Assembly (NCBI GenBank): GCA_023382535.1
Contig: JAHDWA010000012.1
Coordinates: forward strand, 124,001-188,000
From: Anaerolineae bacterium
GTDB taxonomy: Bacteria; Chloroflexota; Anaerolineae; 4572-78; J111
DNA length: 64,000 nucleotides
Direction of reading: 5' to 3'
Below, piece by piece: positions 52,306-61,855 of this stretch. Both the position numbers and the translations under genes were made by a program. How positions within the stretch are numbered: position 1 is the first letter of the stretch; each line of letters begins with the position of its first letter. The notes beneath the pieces were generated by a model that saw only the letters and a program-made list of their open reading frames with translations, was not told where the DNA came from and searched no databases.

Positions 52306-54063
52306 ATGGGAGATAAATTAGAACTCTACCGCCGGGCCACGATCCAGAGCAGCGAGAATCGCTTATGGCCGCTCTATGGCGCCGGTTTTGAAAACCTGGG
52401 CCGCAGTGGCCGGCCGATTACGGTAGATATACCCAGCTACGGGCCGGACGAACTGTTGGTCCGGCACGACGCCTGCGGTATTTGCTTTTCCGATATCAAA
52501 GTTATCAACGCCGGGGAGCAGCATCCGCGTATCTTTCGCGATATGAAAAAAGAGCCGGTGGTATTGGGTCACGAAGTAACCCTGACCATCGTCGGCGTGG
52601 GCGAAAGTCTTACCAGCCAGTACAAAGTTGGGGATCGTTTCATTGTCCAGGCCGATGTTTATTATGGTGGAATCAATTATGCCTACGGCTATATGATCCA
52701 GGGCGGCATGTCCCAGTACAGTGTCATTGGCGAGCGGGTGCTGCACGGCGACGAGGGCAATTACCTTATCCCGGTGCAGCCGCAGACCGGTTATGCCGAA
52801 AGCGCCCTGGTTGAGCCATGGGCCTGTGTGGTGGCCACTTATAACCAGACTTATCGGACCGGGTTGAAGCCGGGCGGCGTCACCTGGATCATCGGCACGC
52901 CGCAGGCCAGGGAAGATTACTTTTTCAGCGCCGGCCTGGACGAGGCGAACCACCCGGCCCGGTTGGTCATGAGCAACGTACCGCCCGTTTTTGCCGACCG
53001 GCTGCGCGAGCAGGCGGCCCGGCTGTCCATCGAAGTGGTGGAGCTGCCGCTGGAACGGCAAAAGAGTTACGATGAGCGGCTGCGCCACGAAGCTGAGGTG
53101 ATACATTTTGATCCACTGCCGCCCGGTTTTGACGACATCATTATCCTCGGCCCCGACCCCGATATCATCGAGGCGGTCAGCCCGCACCTGGCCCACTTTG
53201 GTATTGTCGCTATCATGGCCGACACGCCGCTGCCCCGGCCGGTGCAGGTGGATATTGGCCAGGTTCACTATCACCGCTCGCTTTATATCGGCGGTTCCGG
53301 CCCCGATATTGCCCAGGTCTATCGCCGCCAGCCCGTCCGGGCCCACTTAAAAGCGGGCGGCAAAACCTGGCTGGTTGGCGCCGGAGGACCGATGGGTCAC
53401 ATGCACGTCCAGTGGGCGCTGCAATTGGACCGGCCGCCGGCGGCTCTGCTCTGCACAGCCCTCACCTGGCACCGCCTGCAAACCATCGAAAGTGAATTTT
53501 GGGCCAGAGCCAGGACCGAGAATGTAAATTTCACCTGTCTCAGCGCCGACGATGGAGCTTACCGGGAGCGACTGTCCGAGATAGCTGGAGACGGCTTTGA
53601 CGACATTATTGTTCTGGCCCCCTCCGCTGAGGCTGTGGCGGATGCTGCCGCCTACCTGGCCCCAGGCGGGGTCATGAATGTCTTTGCCGGCCTCAAGCGG
53701 GGCACGATGGTCACGCTTGATTTAAATTTAGTTTGCCAGCGCGATATTCGCGTTATCGGTCATTCCGGTTCAACCATTCCCGATATGCGTTTGATGCTGG
53801 AACATGTAGAAAGCGGCCGGTTATCGCCCAATCACACGGTGGCGGCAGTGGGTTCGCTTGAAGCGGCGCGAGCCGGGTATGAGGCGGTACGACAGGCCAC
53901 CTTTCCGGGGAAAGTCGTTATTTTTCCCCATATCAAAGAATTTCCGTTGACTCCTTTAACCCGGTTGAATGACAGCCTGCCCACCGTTTATGCTAAATTG
54001 AATAAAGGCCGGGAATGGACCCTTGAGGCGGAGCAGGAATTTTTACGGTTGATGTTGCCCTGA
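52306..54063 (+). CDS. Long zinc-dependent sugar-phosphate/alcohol dehydrogenase (SorE-like), copy 2
   Basis: A 585-residue paralog of the 49574-51298 product. The GroES-like domain is nearly the same in both, with the zinc ligands kept in GICFSD, LGHE and VEPWAC, and VGAGGPMGHMHV as the nucleotide loop. Divergence is concentrated in the middle segment, where this copy has about eleven extra residues (around KSYDERLRHEAEV), and in the cofactor half. This pattern suggests duplication followed by change in substrate or partner specificity. A short ATG frame just upstream (52302) overlaps but stops after four codons. The gene ends a long co-directional run before the LacI promoter. Confidence 0.78.
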   Translation: MGDKLELYRRATIQSSENRLWPLYGAGFENLGRSGRPITVDIPSYGPDELLVRHDACGICFSDIKVINAGEQHPRIFRDMKKEPVVLGHEVTLTIVGVGESLTSQYKVGDRFIVQADVYYGGINYAYGYMIQGGMSQYSVIGERVLHGDEGNYLIPVQPQTGYAESALVEPWACVVATYNQTYRTGLKPGGVTWIIGTPQAREDYFFSAGLDEANHPARLVMSNVPPVFADRLREQAARLSIEVVELPLERQKSYDERLRHEAEVIHFDPLPPGFDDIIILGPDPDIIEAVSPHLAHFGIVAIMADTPLPRPVQVDIGQVHYHRSLYIGGSGPDIAQVYRRQPVRAHLKAGGKTWLVGAGGPMGHMHVQWALQLDRPPAALLCTALTWHRLQTIESEFWARARTENVNFTCLSADDGAYRERLSEIAGDGFDDIIVLAPSAEAVADAAAYLAPGGVMNVFAGLKRGTMVTLDLNLVCQRDIRVIGHSGSTIPDMRLMLEHVESGRLSPNHTVAAVGSLEAARAGYEAVRQATFPGKVVIFPHIKEFPLTPLTRLNDSLPTVYAKLNKGREWTLEAEQEFLRLMLP

Positions 54064-54179
54064 CATCCCATGACCACTGGAACGATCACTGATGGTGGGG
54101 TTGATGGTCATCAGCAATAGCAATTTTTAATTTGGTAAGTTTTTAAGGCTTGAATGACTTCAACCTGAATACTAAATTC

Positions 54180-54208
54180 TTGACAAGGTAAAACTTTTGT
54201 GTTATCTT
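54180..54208 (+). promoter_or_regulatory. Sigma-70-type promoter of the second LacI operon
   Basis: TTGACA (54180-54185), a 17-base spacer and TATCTT (54203-54208) directly abut the palindromic operator at 54209. Transcription would start near 54215. The remaining part of the 240-base gap (54064-54179) has only a weak ATGACCA/TGGTCAT inverted repeat. Confidence 0.8.
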
Positions 54209-54240
54209 TTGCGCAACCGCTTACGTAAGCGGTTGCGCAA
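54209..54240. promoter_or_regulatory. Perfect 32-bp palindromic LacI-type operator
   Basis: All 32 bases are self-complementary, centred on ACGT, with the LacI-style core CGCTTACGTAAGCG and outer TTGCGCAA elements at each end. It covers the predicted transcription start. The LacI protein encoded 63 bases downstream is the probable ligand. Confidence 0.82.
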
Positions 54241-54303
54241 CATTAACCGGCGTCCTCCAGCTATTAAACGTTTAAGAAAATACTACAAGGATGTAGTCTC
54301 TCC

Positions 54304-55407
54304 ATGGCTAGAGTAAATATTCGAGATGTAGCCGACCGGGCCGGAGTTTCCACAGCCACCGTCTCGCATGTTATCAATCAAACCCGTTTTGTCCGCGAAG
54401 AAACACGACGAAAAGTGTTGGAAGCGGTTGAAGCCCTCAATTACCATCCCAGCACCATTGCCCGTGGGCTGGCCACAAATACCACTCAAACAATTGGCCT
54501 GATAATCTCAGACATCACGAACCCCTTTTTTACGGCGGTGGCTCGTGGTGTTGAGGATGAATTTAACCAGTTCGGCTACCACACCATCTTCTGCAACACT
54601 GACGAAGACCCCGCCCGCGAGGATGAATACCTCCGCCTGCTTTTTGCCCACCAAATTGATGGTTTAATTATTGCCCCTACCGGTGTCCATTCAGACCGCC
54701 TATTACGGATCGCCGAAGCTGAGATACCGATTGTCCTGTTGGACCGGGCCGCGCCCGGTATTACGGCTCCCCTGGTTCATGTGGACAACGAAGGAGGTGC
54801 TTATCAAGCCACCCGCTATCTCATTGAGTTGGGCCACCGCCGCATCGGTATTCTCACCGGCATGGAAACCATCTCCACCCTCGGGATGCGGGTCAGCGGC
54901 TACCGGCGGGCTTTGCAAGAGGCAGACATCCCGGTTGATGAAGATTTGATTATCCGGGCTGATCCTCGCTTTCACAAAAACCAGCTCTATCCAAGCGACT
55001 CGCTCCTGTGGGGGTCTATCACCAATTTGCAGATGACGCCGAACGCCTTTCTGGCGCTGCAAAAATTACTTGATTTGCCGGACCGGCCCACAGCCCTATT
55101 TGTAACAAACAACCAAATGACCCTGGGAACGTTGCACGCCTTTAAGGAGAGAAAACTTCATTGCCCTGAGGATATCTCGCTGGTTAGTTTCGACGACCAT
55201 GACTGGGCGCCCCTATTTGCGCCGCCCTTAACTGTGGTCCGCCAGCCAACTTATCAACTCGGGCAAACGGCCGCCAAGCTGTTGCTGAAAATGATCAACC
55301 ACCAGGAAGCTGATAATCCTTCTCCCTTACCGGTTGAGTTAATAATCAGAGAGTCCTGTGCTAAATGGCCAGGATTAGCTCATGCTCCCTTAAAAGTGGC
55401 CGCATGA
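54304..55407 (+). CDS. LacI-family transcriptional regulator of the ribose-type importer operon
   Basis: A 367-residue repressor. The DNA-binding helices read NIRDVADRAGVSTATVSHVIN, followed by the hinge HPSTIARGLATN and a sugar-sensing domain with GLIISDITNPFF and LVSFDDHDWA. It is the first gene behind a TTGACA promoter whose start point lies in a 32-bp palindrome, so negative autoregulation is likely. The importer ATPase starts 35 bases after its stop. The layout closely copies the LacI operon at 6104-7312. Confidence 0.92.
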   Translation: MARVNIRDVADRAGVSTATVSHVINQTRFVREETRRKVLEAVEALNYHPSTIARGLATNTTQTIGLIISDITNPFFTAVARGVEDEFNQFGYHTIFCNTDEDPAREDEYLRLLFAHQIDGLIIAPTGVHSDRLLRIAEAEIPIVLLDRAAPGITAPLVHVDNEGGAYQATRYLIELGHRRIGILTGMETISTLGMRVSGYRRALQEADIPVDEDLIIRADPRFHKNQLYPSDSLLWGSITNLQMTPNAFLALQKLLDLPDRPTALFVTNNQMTLGTLHAFKERKLHCPEDISLVSFDDHDWAPLFAPPLTVVRQPTYQLGQTAAKLLLKMINHQEADNPSPLPVELIIRESCAKWPGLAHAPLKVAA

Positions 55408-55442
55408 AGGGTGAATTATTTTTGGGAGGTGGAAGATAACCT

Positions 55443-56972
55443 ATGCCTGAAACCTTGGTTTTGATGGAAGGGATAGAAAAGAGTTTTCCCGGCGTTCATG
55501 CGCTCAGTCAATGCCACTTTGATCTCCGTCCTGGCGAAGTCCATGCCCTGGTCGGTGAAAACGGAGCCGGCAAATCTACGCTGATGAAAGTGCTCACCGG
55601 TATCTACCTCAAAGATGCTGGTCACATCTATTATAAGGGCAAGGAAGTCGAAATTCCTAACCCCAGAGCGGGACTGCACCTGGGCATCAGTATGATCCAT
55701 CAGGAACTTAACCTGATGCCTCACCTGACGGTGGCCCAGAATATTTTCATCGGGCGTGAACCGCGCAAAGGCAATTTTCTGTTGGATGAAAAAGCCATCA
55801 ACGAAAAGACCCAGCAGTTGCTCGATATGATGCATCTGAAACTGAACCCGCGCAGCAAGGTGGCGGATCTGACGGTGGCGATGCAGCAGATGGTAGAAAT
55901 CGCCAAGGCCCTGTCTTTCAATGCCGAGGTGCTGATCATGGATGAGCCAACAGCGGCGTTAACTGATACTGAAATAGAAGAACTCTTCCGCATTATCCGC
56001 CAGCTCCGCGATAAGGGAGTAGGCATTATTCACATCTCCCACCGTCTCGAAGAACTCAAGCAGATTTCCGACCGGATCACGGTGATGCGCGATGGGCGCT
56101 ATATTGATACGGTGCAAACTCAGGAGGTCAGCATTGACCGGATCATCAGCATGATGGTTGGCCGGACAATTTACGAGTCCGCTCCCGAAGTCCCGGAAAA
56201 TCCCAGCCAGGAAGCGGTGTTGGAGGTAAAAAATCTTAACCGGGGTCACGCCATCAAAAATGTCAGCTTTAATCTGAAAAAGGGCGAAATCCTCGGCTTT
56301 TCGGGGCTGGTGGGGGCCGGGCGCACCGAAGTGGCGCGGGCTATTTTTGGCGCGGATAGTGTTGATTCGGGCGAAATTTATGTTGAGGGTCATAGGGTTC
56401 GCATTAAGAGTCCGACTGATGCAGTGAAATATGGTATTGGCTATCTTTCTGAAGACCGGAAGCGTTACGGCCTGGCCTTGGGTTTGGATGTGGAAACCAA
56501 TATCGTGCTGGCGACCCTGAAAAAGTTCCTGGGATTTCTGGGTTGGGTGAATCAAGGGGAGACGCGCACGACAGCTGAGCACTTTGTCAGCGCGCTCGCC
56601 ATCAAAACACCGGGATTGCAGCAGAGAGTCAAGAACCTTTCCGGCGGCAACCAACAGAAGGTTGTCATTGGCAAGTGGTTAACCCGTAACTGCAACATAC
56701 TGATCTTTGACGAACCAACGCGCGGGATTGATGTGGGGGCCAAGAGCGAAATTTACCGGCTGCTCAATGACCTGGCCCAGCAGGGCAAGTCAATCATTAT
56801 GATTTCTTCGGAACTGCCGGAAATTCTGCGCATGAGCCACCGGATTATTGTGATGTGCGAAGGCCGCATTACCGGCGAACTAAGCAGTGCTGAGGCCACC
56901 CAGGAAAAAATTATGACCTATGCCACCCAACGTGGTGAGTCCACTCTAACTACGGCATTAGGGAGTGCCTAA
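55443..56972 (+). CDS. Sugar ABC transporter ATP-binding protein, two domains (RbsA type)
   Basis: A 509-residue tandem ATPase. Domain one: Walker [13 protein letters not shown], signature [15 protein letters not shown], Walker [13 protein letters not shown]. Domain two: degenerate Walker A in [16 protein letters not shown], good signature [29 protein letters not shown]. The residue pattern is that of ribose/xylose/galactose importers. GGGAGG precedes the ATG. It forms a unit with the permease (2 bases apart) and lipoprotein binding protein that follow. Confidence 0.94.
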   Translation: MPETLVLMEGIEKSFPGVHALSQCHFDLRPGEVHALVGENGAGKSTLMKVLTGIYLKDAGHIYYKGKEVEIPNPRAGLHLGISMIHQELNLMPHLTVAQNIFIGREPRKGNFLLDEKAINEKTQQLLDMMHLKLNPRSKVADLTVAMQQMVEIAKALSFNAEVLIMDEPTAALTDTEIEELFRIIRQLRDKGVGIIHISHRLEELKQISDRITVMRDGRYIDTVQTQEVSIDRIISMMVGRTIYESAPEVPENPSQEAVLEVKNLNRGHAIKNVSFNLKKGEILGFSGLVGAGRTEVARAIFGADSVDSGEIYVEGHRVRIKSPTDAVKYGIGYLSEDRKRYGLALGLDVETNIVLATLKKFLGFLGWVNQGETRTTAEHFVSALAIKTPGLQQRVKNLSGGNQQKVVIGKWLTRNCNILIFDEPTRGIDVGAKSEIYRLLNDLAQQGKSIIMISSELPEILRMSHRIIVMCEGRITGELSSAEATQEKIMTYATQRGESTLTTALGSA

Positions 56973-56974
56973 CT

Positions 56975-57952
56975 ATGGAAACTACTGTCGCCCCGAAAAG
57001 ATCTATGCTTCGCTCGGATGCCATGCAGCGGCTGCTGGCATTTGGAGCCTTAATTCTCTTGTTCGTTGTGTTTTCGATAGCTTCGCCGTACTTTTTTACT
57101 TTTGACAACGTCATTGGCATCTTCCTGGCCACGGCGGTTAATGGGCTGCTGGCCCTGGGGGTCACATTTGTTATTATTACCGGTGGAATTGACTTGTCTA
57201 TTGGAACGGTGATGACGCTGGCTTCGGTTATGGCCGGGGTCTTTATCACCTTTTGGGGGCTACCGGTGCCCCTGGGCGTGTTGGCCGGGCTAGCTACCGG
57301 TGCGCTGTGCGGCTTAACCAATGGGGTGATTATTGCCAAGCTGAATATGCCGCCTTTTGTGGCCACACTGGGCATGTTATATGTAGCCAAGGGGCTTTCC
57401 CTGGTCATTTCCGGCCTGAAACCCATCTATTTCGATGAAACGCCCGCTTACCGGACGATTGCCATGGGTTCGATCGTTCCCGGCATTGAGATTCCCAACG
57501 CGGTCCTGGTTTTATTCGGCGCTGCCATCATTGCCAGCCTGATTCTCACCCAGACGGTTTTGGGCCGCTATACCTTTGCTCTGGGCAGCAATGAGGAGGC
57601 GACCCGTCTCTCCGGGGTTAATACCGGCACCTGGAAGATTATCGTCTACACGCTCGGTGGTCTGTTTGCGGGCCTGGCCGGCGTTGTTGTTTCGGCTCGC
57701 ATTAACTCGGCCCAGCCTTCATTGGGTCAAGGCTATGAGCTGGACGCTATCGCAGCGGCGGTAATTGGCGGCACCTCTCTGAGCGGCGGTGAGGGCACTA
57801 TTTTGGGGACGATTATTGGCGCGTTTATCATCAGTACCCTGAATAATGGGCTGCGTATCTTGTCTGTGCCGCAAGAGTGGCAGATTGTTATTACCGGCGT
57901 CATCCTGATCCTGGCGGTGTATCTGGATATCATCCGCCGCCGTCAAAAATAA
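56975..57952 (+). CDS. Sugar-type ABC transporter permease (RbsC family)
   Basis: A 325-residue membrane protein with about ten hydrophobic segments. It has the ITGGIDLSIGTVMTL motif and the coupling loop LDAIAAAVIGGTSLSGGEGT. The only permease of this importer, it would act as a homodimer. It begins two bases after the ATPase stop and is followed by 93 bases with a small GCTCC/GGAGC hairpin (57987-58000) and then the binding protein. Confidence 0.94.
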   Translation: METTVAPKRSMLRSDAMQRLLAFGALILLFVVFSIASPYFFTFDNVIGIFLATAVNGLLALGVTFVIITGGIDLSIGTVMTLASVMAGVFITFWGLPVPLGVLAGLATGALCGLTNGVIIAKLNMPPFVATLGMLYVAKGLSLVISGLKPIYFDETPAYRTIAMGSIVPGIEIPNAVLVLFGAAIIASLILTQTVLGRYTFALGSNEEATRLSGVNTGTWKIIVYTLGGLFAGLAGVVVSARINSAQPSLGQGYELDAIAAAVIGGTSLSGGEGTILGTIIGAFIISTLNNGLRILSVPQEWQIVITGVILILAVYLDIIRRRQK

Positions 57953-58045
57953 TTATGGTATTCCACTTTTCCCGATTTGGTTAATCGCTCCATTTGGAGC
58001 TTAACAATAAAAAAATTAATTTTTTTAAGAAGAGGAGATTTAGTA

Positions 58046-59038
58046 ATGAAATCCAAAAAGTTGTTCGTTCTTTTAGGACTGCTGCTTGTGGTAGCGCTGG
58101 TCGCCGCCTGTGGCGCTCAACCGGCGGCCGCTCCCGAGCAATCAGCGGGCGGCGAAAGCGCCGCGGGAGCCAAGCCCTACATTCCGGTGATTTCCAAGGG
58201 CTTCCAGCACCAATTCTGGCAAGCGGTTAAGCAGGGTTCGGAGCAGGCGGCCAAGGACCTTAATGTAGATATTACCTTCGAAGGCCCCGGCAGCGAGTCA
58301 GAGGTTGACAAGCAGATTGAAATGCTGCAAACCGCGCTCGATAAGAAACCCGCCGCGATTTGCTTTGCCGCGCTCGACAGTAAAGCGGCCGTTCCGCTGT
58401 TAGAGAAGGCCAAGGCGGCCAATATCCCGGTGGTCGGTTTTGACTCCGGCGTAGACAGTGATATTCCTGTCGCTACCGCCGCCACCGACAATATCGCTGC
58501 TGCCGCTTATGCTGCCGACAAGATGGCCGAGTTGGTTGGCGAAGGTGAAGTAGCGATCATTGCCCACGACCAGACCAGCCGCACCGGGATTGACCGGGTT
58601 AAAGGTTTCACCGACCAGATTAAAGCAAAATATCCCAACATCACCATTGTTGACACCCAGTATGGCGCTGGCGACCCCCAAAAGTCTACTGACATCGTTA
58701 AGGCCGTTATCGCCGCCCATCCCAACCTCAAAGGTTACTTTGGGGCAAACGAAGGCTCGATGAAGGGTGTCATGAACGGCGTCAAAGAGATGGGCAAGGA
58801 AGGCCAGATCGTGATGATTGGCTACGACGCCGGCAAGCAGTTGAAGGATGAAATCCGCGCCGGGACCGTCGCCGGGGCCATCACCCAGGACCCGGTTGGT
58901 ATTGGCTACAAGTGTGTGGAAGCCGCAGTCAAAGCCATCAAGGGCGAAGCGGTGGAGAAAAATATTGACACCGGCTTCAAATGGTATGACAAATCCAACG
59001 TCGACTCCGAAGAGATGAAGCCTCTCCTGTACGATTAA
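58046..59038 (+). CDS. Sugar-binding lipoprotein of the ribose-type importer
   Basis: A 330-residue lipoprotein. The lipobox LVAAC places the lipidated cysteine at residue 22, followed by a flexible Ala/Gly/Glu linker and an RbsB-like domain from about 45. The ligand region reads ISKGFQHQFWQAVKQG, with FDSGVDSDIP and GYFGANEGSMKG deeper in the cleft. The ATG at 58046 is chosen for its GAGGAG site and because the signal peptide begins there. The sugar is unknown; the genes downstream suggest an aldohexose such as L-galactose or a ketose. A terminator follows. Confidence 0.92.
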   Translation: MKSKKLFVLLGLLLVVALVAACGAQPAAAPEQSAGGESAAGAKPYIPVISKGFQHQFWQAVKQGSEQAAKDLNVDITFEGPGSESEVDKQIEMLQTALDKKPAAICFAALDSKAAVPLLEKAKAANIPVVGFDSGVDSDIPVATAATDNIAAAAYAADKMAELVGEGEVAIIAHDQTSRTGIDRVKGFTDQIKAKYPNITIVDTQYGAGDPQKSTDIVKAVIAAHPNLKGYFGANEGSMKGVMNGVKEMGKEGQIVMIGYDAGKQLKDEIRAGTVAGAITQDPVGIGYKCVEAAVKAIKGEAVEKNIDTGFKWYDKSNVDSEEMKPLLYD

Positions 59039-59067
59039 TCAAGAATCGTCCAAGCATGGGACAAGAG

Positions 59068-59102
59068 AGGGGCTGTCCTACCGAAAAAGGACAGCCCCTT
59101 TT
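59068..59102 (+). terminator. Intrinsic terminator after the sugar-binding lipoprotein
   Basis: Twelve-base arms AGGGGCTGTCCT (59068-59079) and AGGACAGCCCCT (59088-59099) form a loop of eight bases, and TTTT follows. This is the strongest terminator on the plus strand in the window. Confidence 0.92.
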
Positions 59103-59194
59103 GGATGCAACCTCCTGACTGATTTTGGATCTGCAATTTTTGTCCACGCCCGTCAGAAGGCAGCCAAAAACCAAAATCTAAAGTGGGAGCGCGT

Positions 59195-60733
59195 GTGTCA
59201 CAAAAGCATTTTATTCTGGCCCACGATCTGGGTACAACCGGCAACAAGGCTACCCTCTACAATACTGAGGGGCGGTTGGTGAGCAGCGCCTTTGCCGGTT
59301 ATGGGGTGGAGTATGCTCACTCCGGCTGGGCCGAGCAAAATCCTGAAGATTGGTGGCAGGCAGTCTGTATCTCCACCCAAAAGCTCCTCCAACAAGCACG
59401 AGTCGGCCCGGCAGATATCGCCTGCCTGGTTTTTAGCGGGCAAATGATGGGTTGTGTGCCGCTGGACAAGTCGGCCCGGCCCCTGCGCAACGCCATTATC
59501 TGGGCCGACCAGCGCGCCGTAGCCCAGGAACGCTGGCTGAGCGAGCGAGTCACTCCTGCTGAAATGTACCGGATTACCGGCCACCGCCTTAGCGCCTCCT
59601 ATACTGTCTGCAAAATTCTCTGGCTGCGTGATCACCAGCCGGATATTTATCGAGCCACTTACAAATTTGTCCAGGCCAAGGATGCCCTGGTAGCCCGCCT
59701 GACCGGTGAATTTGTAACCGATCACTCCGATGCGTCCAGTACCAACCTTTATCATTTGGAGGGGGGTGATTGGTCGGGGCGGATTTTGGAAGCGACCCAA
59801 CTTGGTCCAGACCAGCTACCGGCCCTGCGCCGCTCGATTGACGTGGTCGGCCAGGTGCGGACCGAGGTGGCTGATGAAGTAGGCCTGGCTCCCGGGACGC
59901 CGGTAGTTATGGGAGCAGGCGATGGCCTGTGTGCGGCCGCCGGGGCAGGTGTCGTCGCCGAAGGTGATGCCTTTAATTATGTTGGCAGTTCTTCATGGAT
60001 TGCCCTGGCCACCCAAAAGCCTATCTACGACCCGGAATATAAAACTTTTAGTTTCGCCCATTTAGTGCCCGGTATGTTCAGCCCGTGTGGGACCATGCAG
60101 GCCGCGGGTGCTTCCTACCAATGGACTCGCGACCAACTTTGCTCGGCTGAAACGCAAGCGGCGGCAGCCTTGGGCCTCAGCCCGTATGAATTGATGAATC
60201 TCAGCGCCGAGCAGTCGCCGGCGGGAGCCAGGGGTTTATTATTCCTGCCCTATCTGCTGGGCGAGCGAAGCCCGCGCTGGAATCCACGCGCGCGCGGCGG
60301 TTTTGTTGGCTTGACGGTCCGCCACCGCCGGGCGGACATGGTCCGGGCCACCCTGGAAGGCATCACCCTGAATCTGCGAGTCATTCTCGACGCCTTTACC
60401 GGCCAGGGCGCTCATATAGAGGCGATGCGGGTTATTGGCGGCGGGGCGAGAGGCCGATTTTGGAACAAAATAATGGCCGACGTGTATGGCCTGCCGGTCC
60501 ATCGCCTGGCGATTTTGGAGGAAGCCACTTCGATGGGTGCGGCGCTGGCGGGTGGGGTCGGCGTTGGTCTGTACCCGGATTTCTCGATGGCCAAAACGAT
60601 GAATGAAGTGGTCGAGGTCATTGAGCCTGACCCAACGACCCGGCTGACTTATGAGAAGCTCTATCCTATTTTTGAAGCCACTTATCACGCTCTAACCCCT
60701 ATCTACGACATGCTGGCCGAGGCCGGTATTTGA
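59195..60733 (+). CDS. FGGY-family carbohydrate kinase (xylulokinase-like)
   Basis: A 512-residue sugar kinase with the ASKHA fold. The N-terminal phosphate loop reads LAHDLGTTGNKATLY, the substrate region has FSGQMMGCVPLD and IWADQRA, and the second domain has GAGDGLCAAAGAG and the FGGY signature-like VIGGGARGRFWNKIMADVYGLPV. It phosphorylates a ketose or sugar alcohol; xylulose is the nearest named substrate. The GTG at 59195 follows GGGAG by five bases and fits the family start; a GTG four codons upstream is possible. It opens the catabolic set downstream of the importer terminator. Confidence 0.88.
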   Translation: MSQKHFILAHDLGTTGNKATLYNTEGRLVSSAFAGYGVEYAHSGWAEQNPEDWWQAVCISTQKLLQQARVGPADIACLVFSGQMMGCVPLDKSARPLRNAIIWADQRAVAQERWLSERVTPAEMYRITGHRLSASYTVCKILWLRDHQPDIYRATYKFVQAKDALVARLTGEFVTDHSDASSTNLYHLEGGDWSGRILEATQLGPDQLPALRRSIDVVGQVRTEVADEVGLAPGTPVVMGAGDGLCAAAGAGVVAEGDAFNYVGSSSWIALATQKPIYDPEYKTFSFAHLVPGMFSPCGTMQAAGASYQWTRDQLCSAETQAAAALGLSPYELMNLSAEQSPAGARGLLFLPYLLGERSPRWNPRARGGFVGLTVRHRRADMVRATLEGITLNLRVILDAFTGQGAHIEAMRVIGGGARGRFWNKIMADVYGLPVHRLAILEEATSMGAALAGGVGVGLYPDFSMAKTMNEVVEVIEPDPTTRLTYEKLYPIFEATYHALTPIYDMLAEAGI

Positions 60734-60836
60734 GTTCGTGTGAGGAGGGGGTCCCCAGATGGTACAGATGCACTCAGATAAGTAAATTGTTAAGAGCCTC
60801 TGGGCCAATCTGTGTGCATCGGTGGACTGTTATAAA

Positions 60837-61766
60837 ATGCAAATCCAAACGGTCACAGGCTTGGTTCCGCTTGAAAACATAAAAATTGCCGACGGGCATA
60901 GTCATGCCTGGATCAGCCCACCGGAGGGAGTCCACCCTGAAGCTCGCCTGGACCTGGATAATCCCAGGCTCATCGAAGCCGAGTTGAAAGATTTTCGCTC
61001 GGCGGGCGGCGATACGATGGTGGACTGCATGCCCGGCGGCTGTGGACGCGACGCTCGCATGCTGGTCAAACTGGCCGAAGCAACACAGTTGTACATTACC
61101 GCCACCACCGGCTTCCATTTACCACGCTATTATCCCTCTGGCTATTGGCTCTGGTCCGCCACCGAGGAAGAGGCTGCGGCTTATTTTATCGAAGAACTGA
61201 CCACCGGCATGCGGGAGACGGACGGAGCCGTGCCGGCCACGACCATTAAGGTTGGTTATGACGGTACAATGAAGGAGCAGAACCGGGTGCTGCTGGAAGC
61301 TGCCGCCGAAGCTGCCCGCCAGACCGGCGCAGCGGTATTGTTCCATACCGAACAGGGCCAAAATGTCGAGGTTCTGCCGCTCTTTTTTGAGGATCGCGCG
61401 GTTGCCTGCCGGCGCCTGTACTTTTGTCATATGGATAAACGGCCCGACTTCGGCCTGCATCGGGAATTGGCCCAGGCCGGTATCCTGCTGGGCTACGACA
61501 CCTTTGTCCGGTCCAAGTATAAGCCGGAGCGTGGCGTCTGGCCTTTGCTCAAAGAGATGGTTGTTCAGGGGCTGGGGCGACATGTAGCTGTCGGCCTGGA
61601 TATGTCTTCCAGTTCGATGTGGCGGCACTATGGCGGCCAGCCGGGGCTGGTTGTTCTGCCCGACCAACTTATCCCCAGAATGCGGGCTGAAGGCATTGAT
61701 GACGTTGTTATTGACCGGCTCGTTGGGCAAAATGTGGCCGAGTACCTGGCTGTTCGTGAGGTGTAA
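60837..61766 (+). CDS. Phosphotriesterase-family metal-dependent hydrolase (possible sugar lactonase)
   Basis: A 309-residue amidohydrolase of the PTE/TatD type. Metal ligands fit PTE: H21 and H23 in DGHSHAW, the carbamylated lysine K138 in TTIKVGYDG, H170 in LFHTEQG, H198 in FCHMDKRP and D255 in VGLDMSS. PTE-family members near sugar dehydrogenases often hydrolyse lactones, which would fit the L-galactose-dehydrogenase-like gene nearby; a phosphodiesterase or phosphatase role is possible too. The ATG at 60837 follows GGTGG; a GTG at 60822 would add five residues. Confidence 0.78.
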   Translation: MQIQTVTGLVPLENIKIADGHSHAWISPPEGVHPEARLDLDNPRLIEAELKDFRSAGGDTMVDCMPGGCGRDARMLVKLAEATQLYITATTGFHLPRYYPSGYWLWSATEEEAAAYFIEELTTGMRETDGAVPATTIKVGYDGTMKEQNRVLLEAAAEAARQTGAAVLFHTEQGQNVEVLPLFFEDRAVACRRLYFCHMDKRPDFGLHRELAQAGILLGYDTFVRSKYKPERGVWPLLKEMVVQGLGRHVAVGLDMSSSSMWRHYGGQPGLVVLPDQLIPRMRAEGIDDVVIDRLVGQNVAEYLAVREV

Positions 61767-61855
61767 ATCACAACGGCGTGGAAAGTTAAAATTACAAATC
61801 CATAAGGCTAAGACTGAGGAGATTTAATCTTCGCCTTAGCCTCACACGAGGAAAT

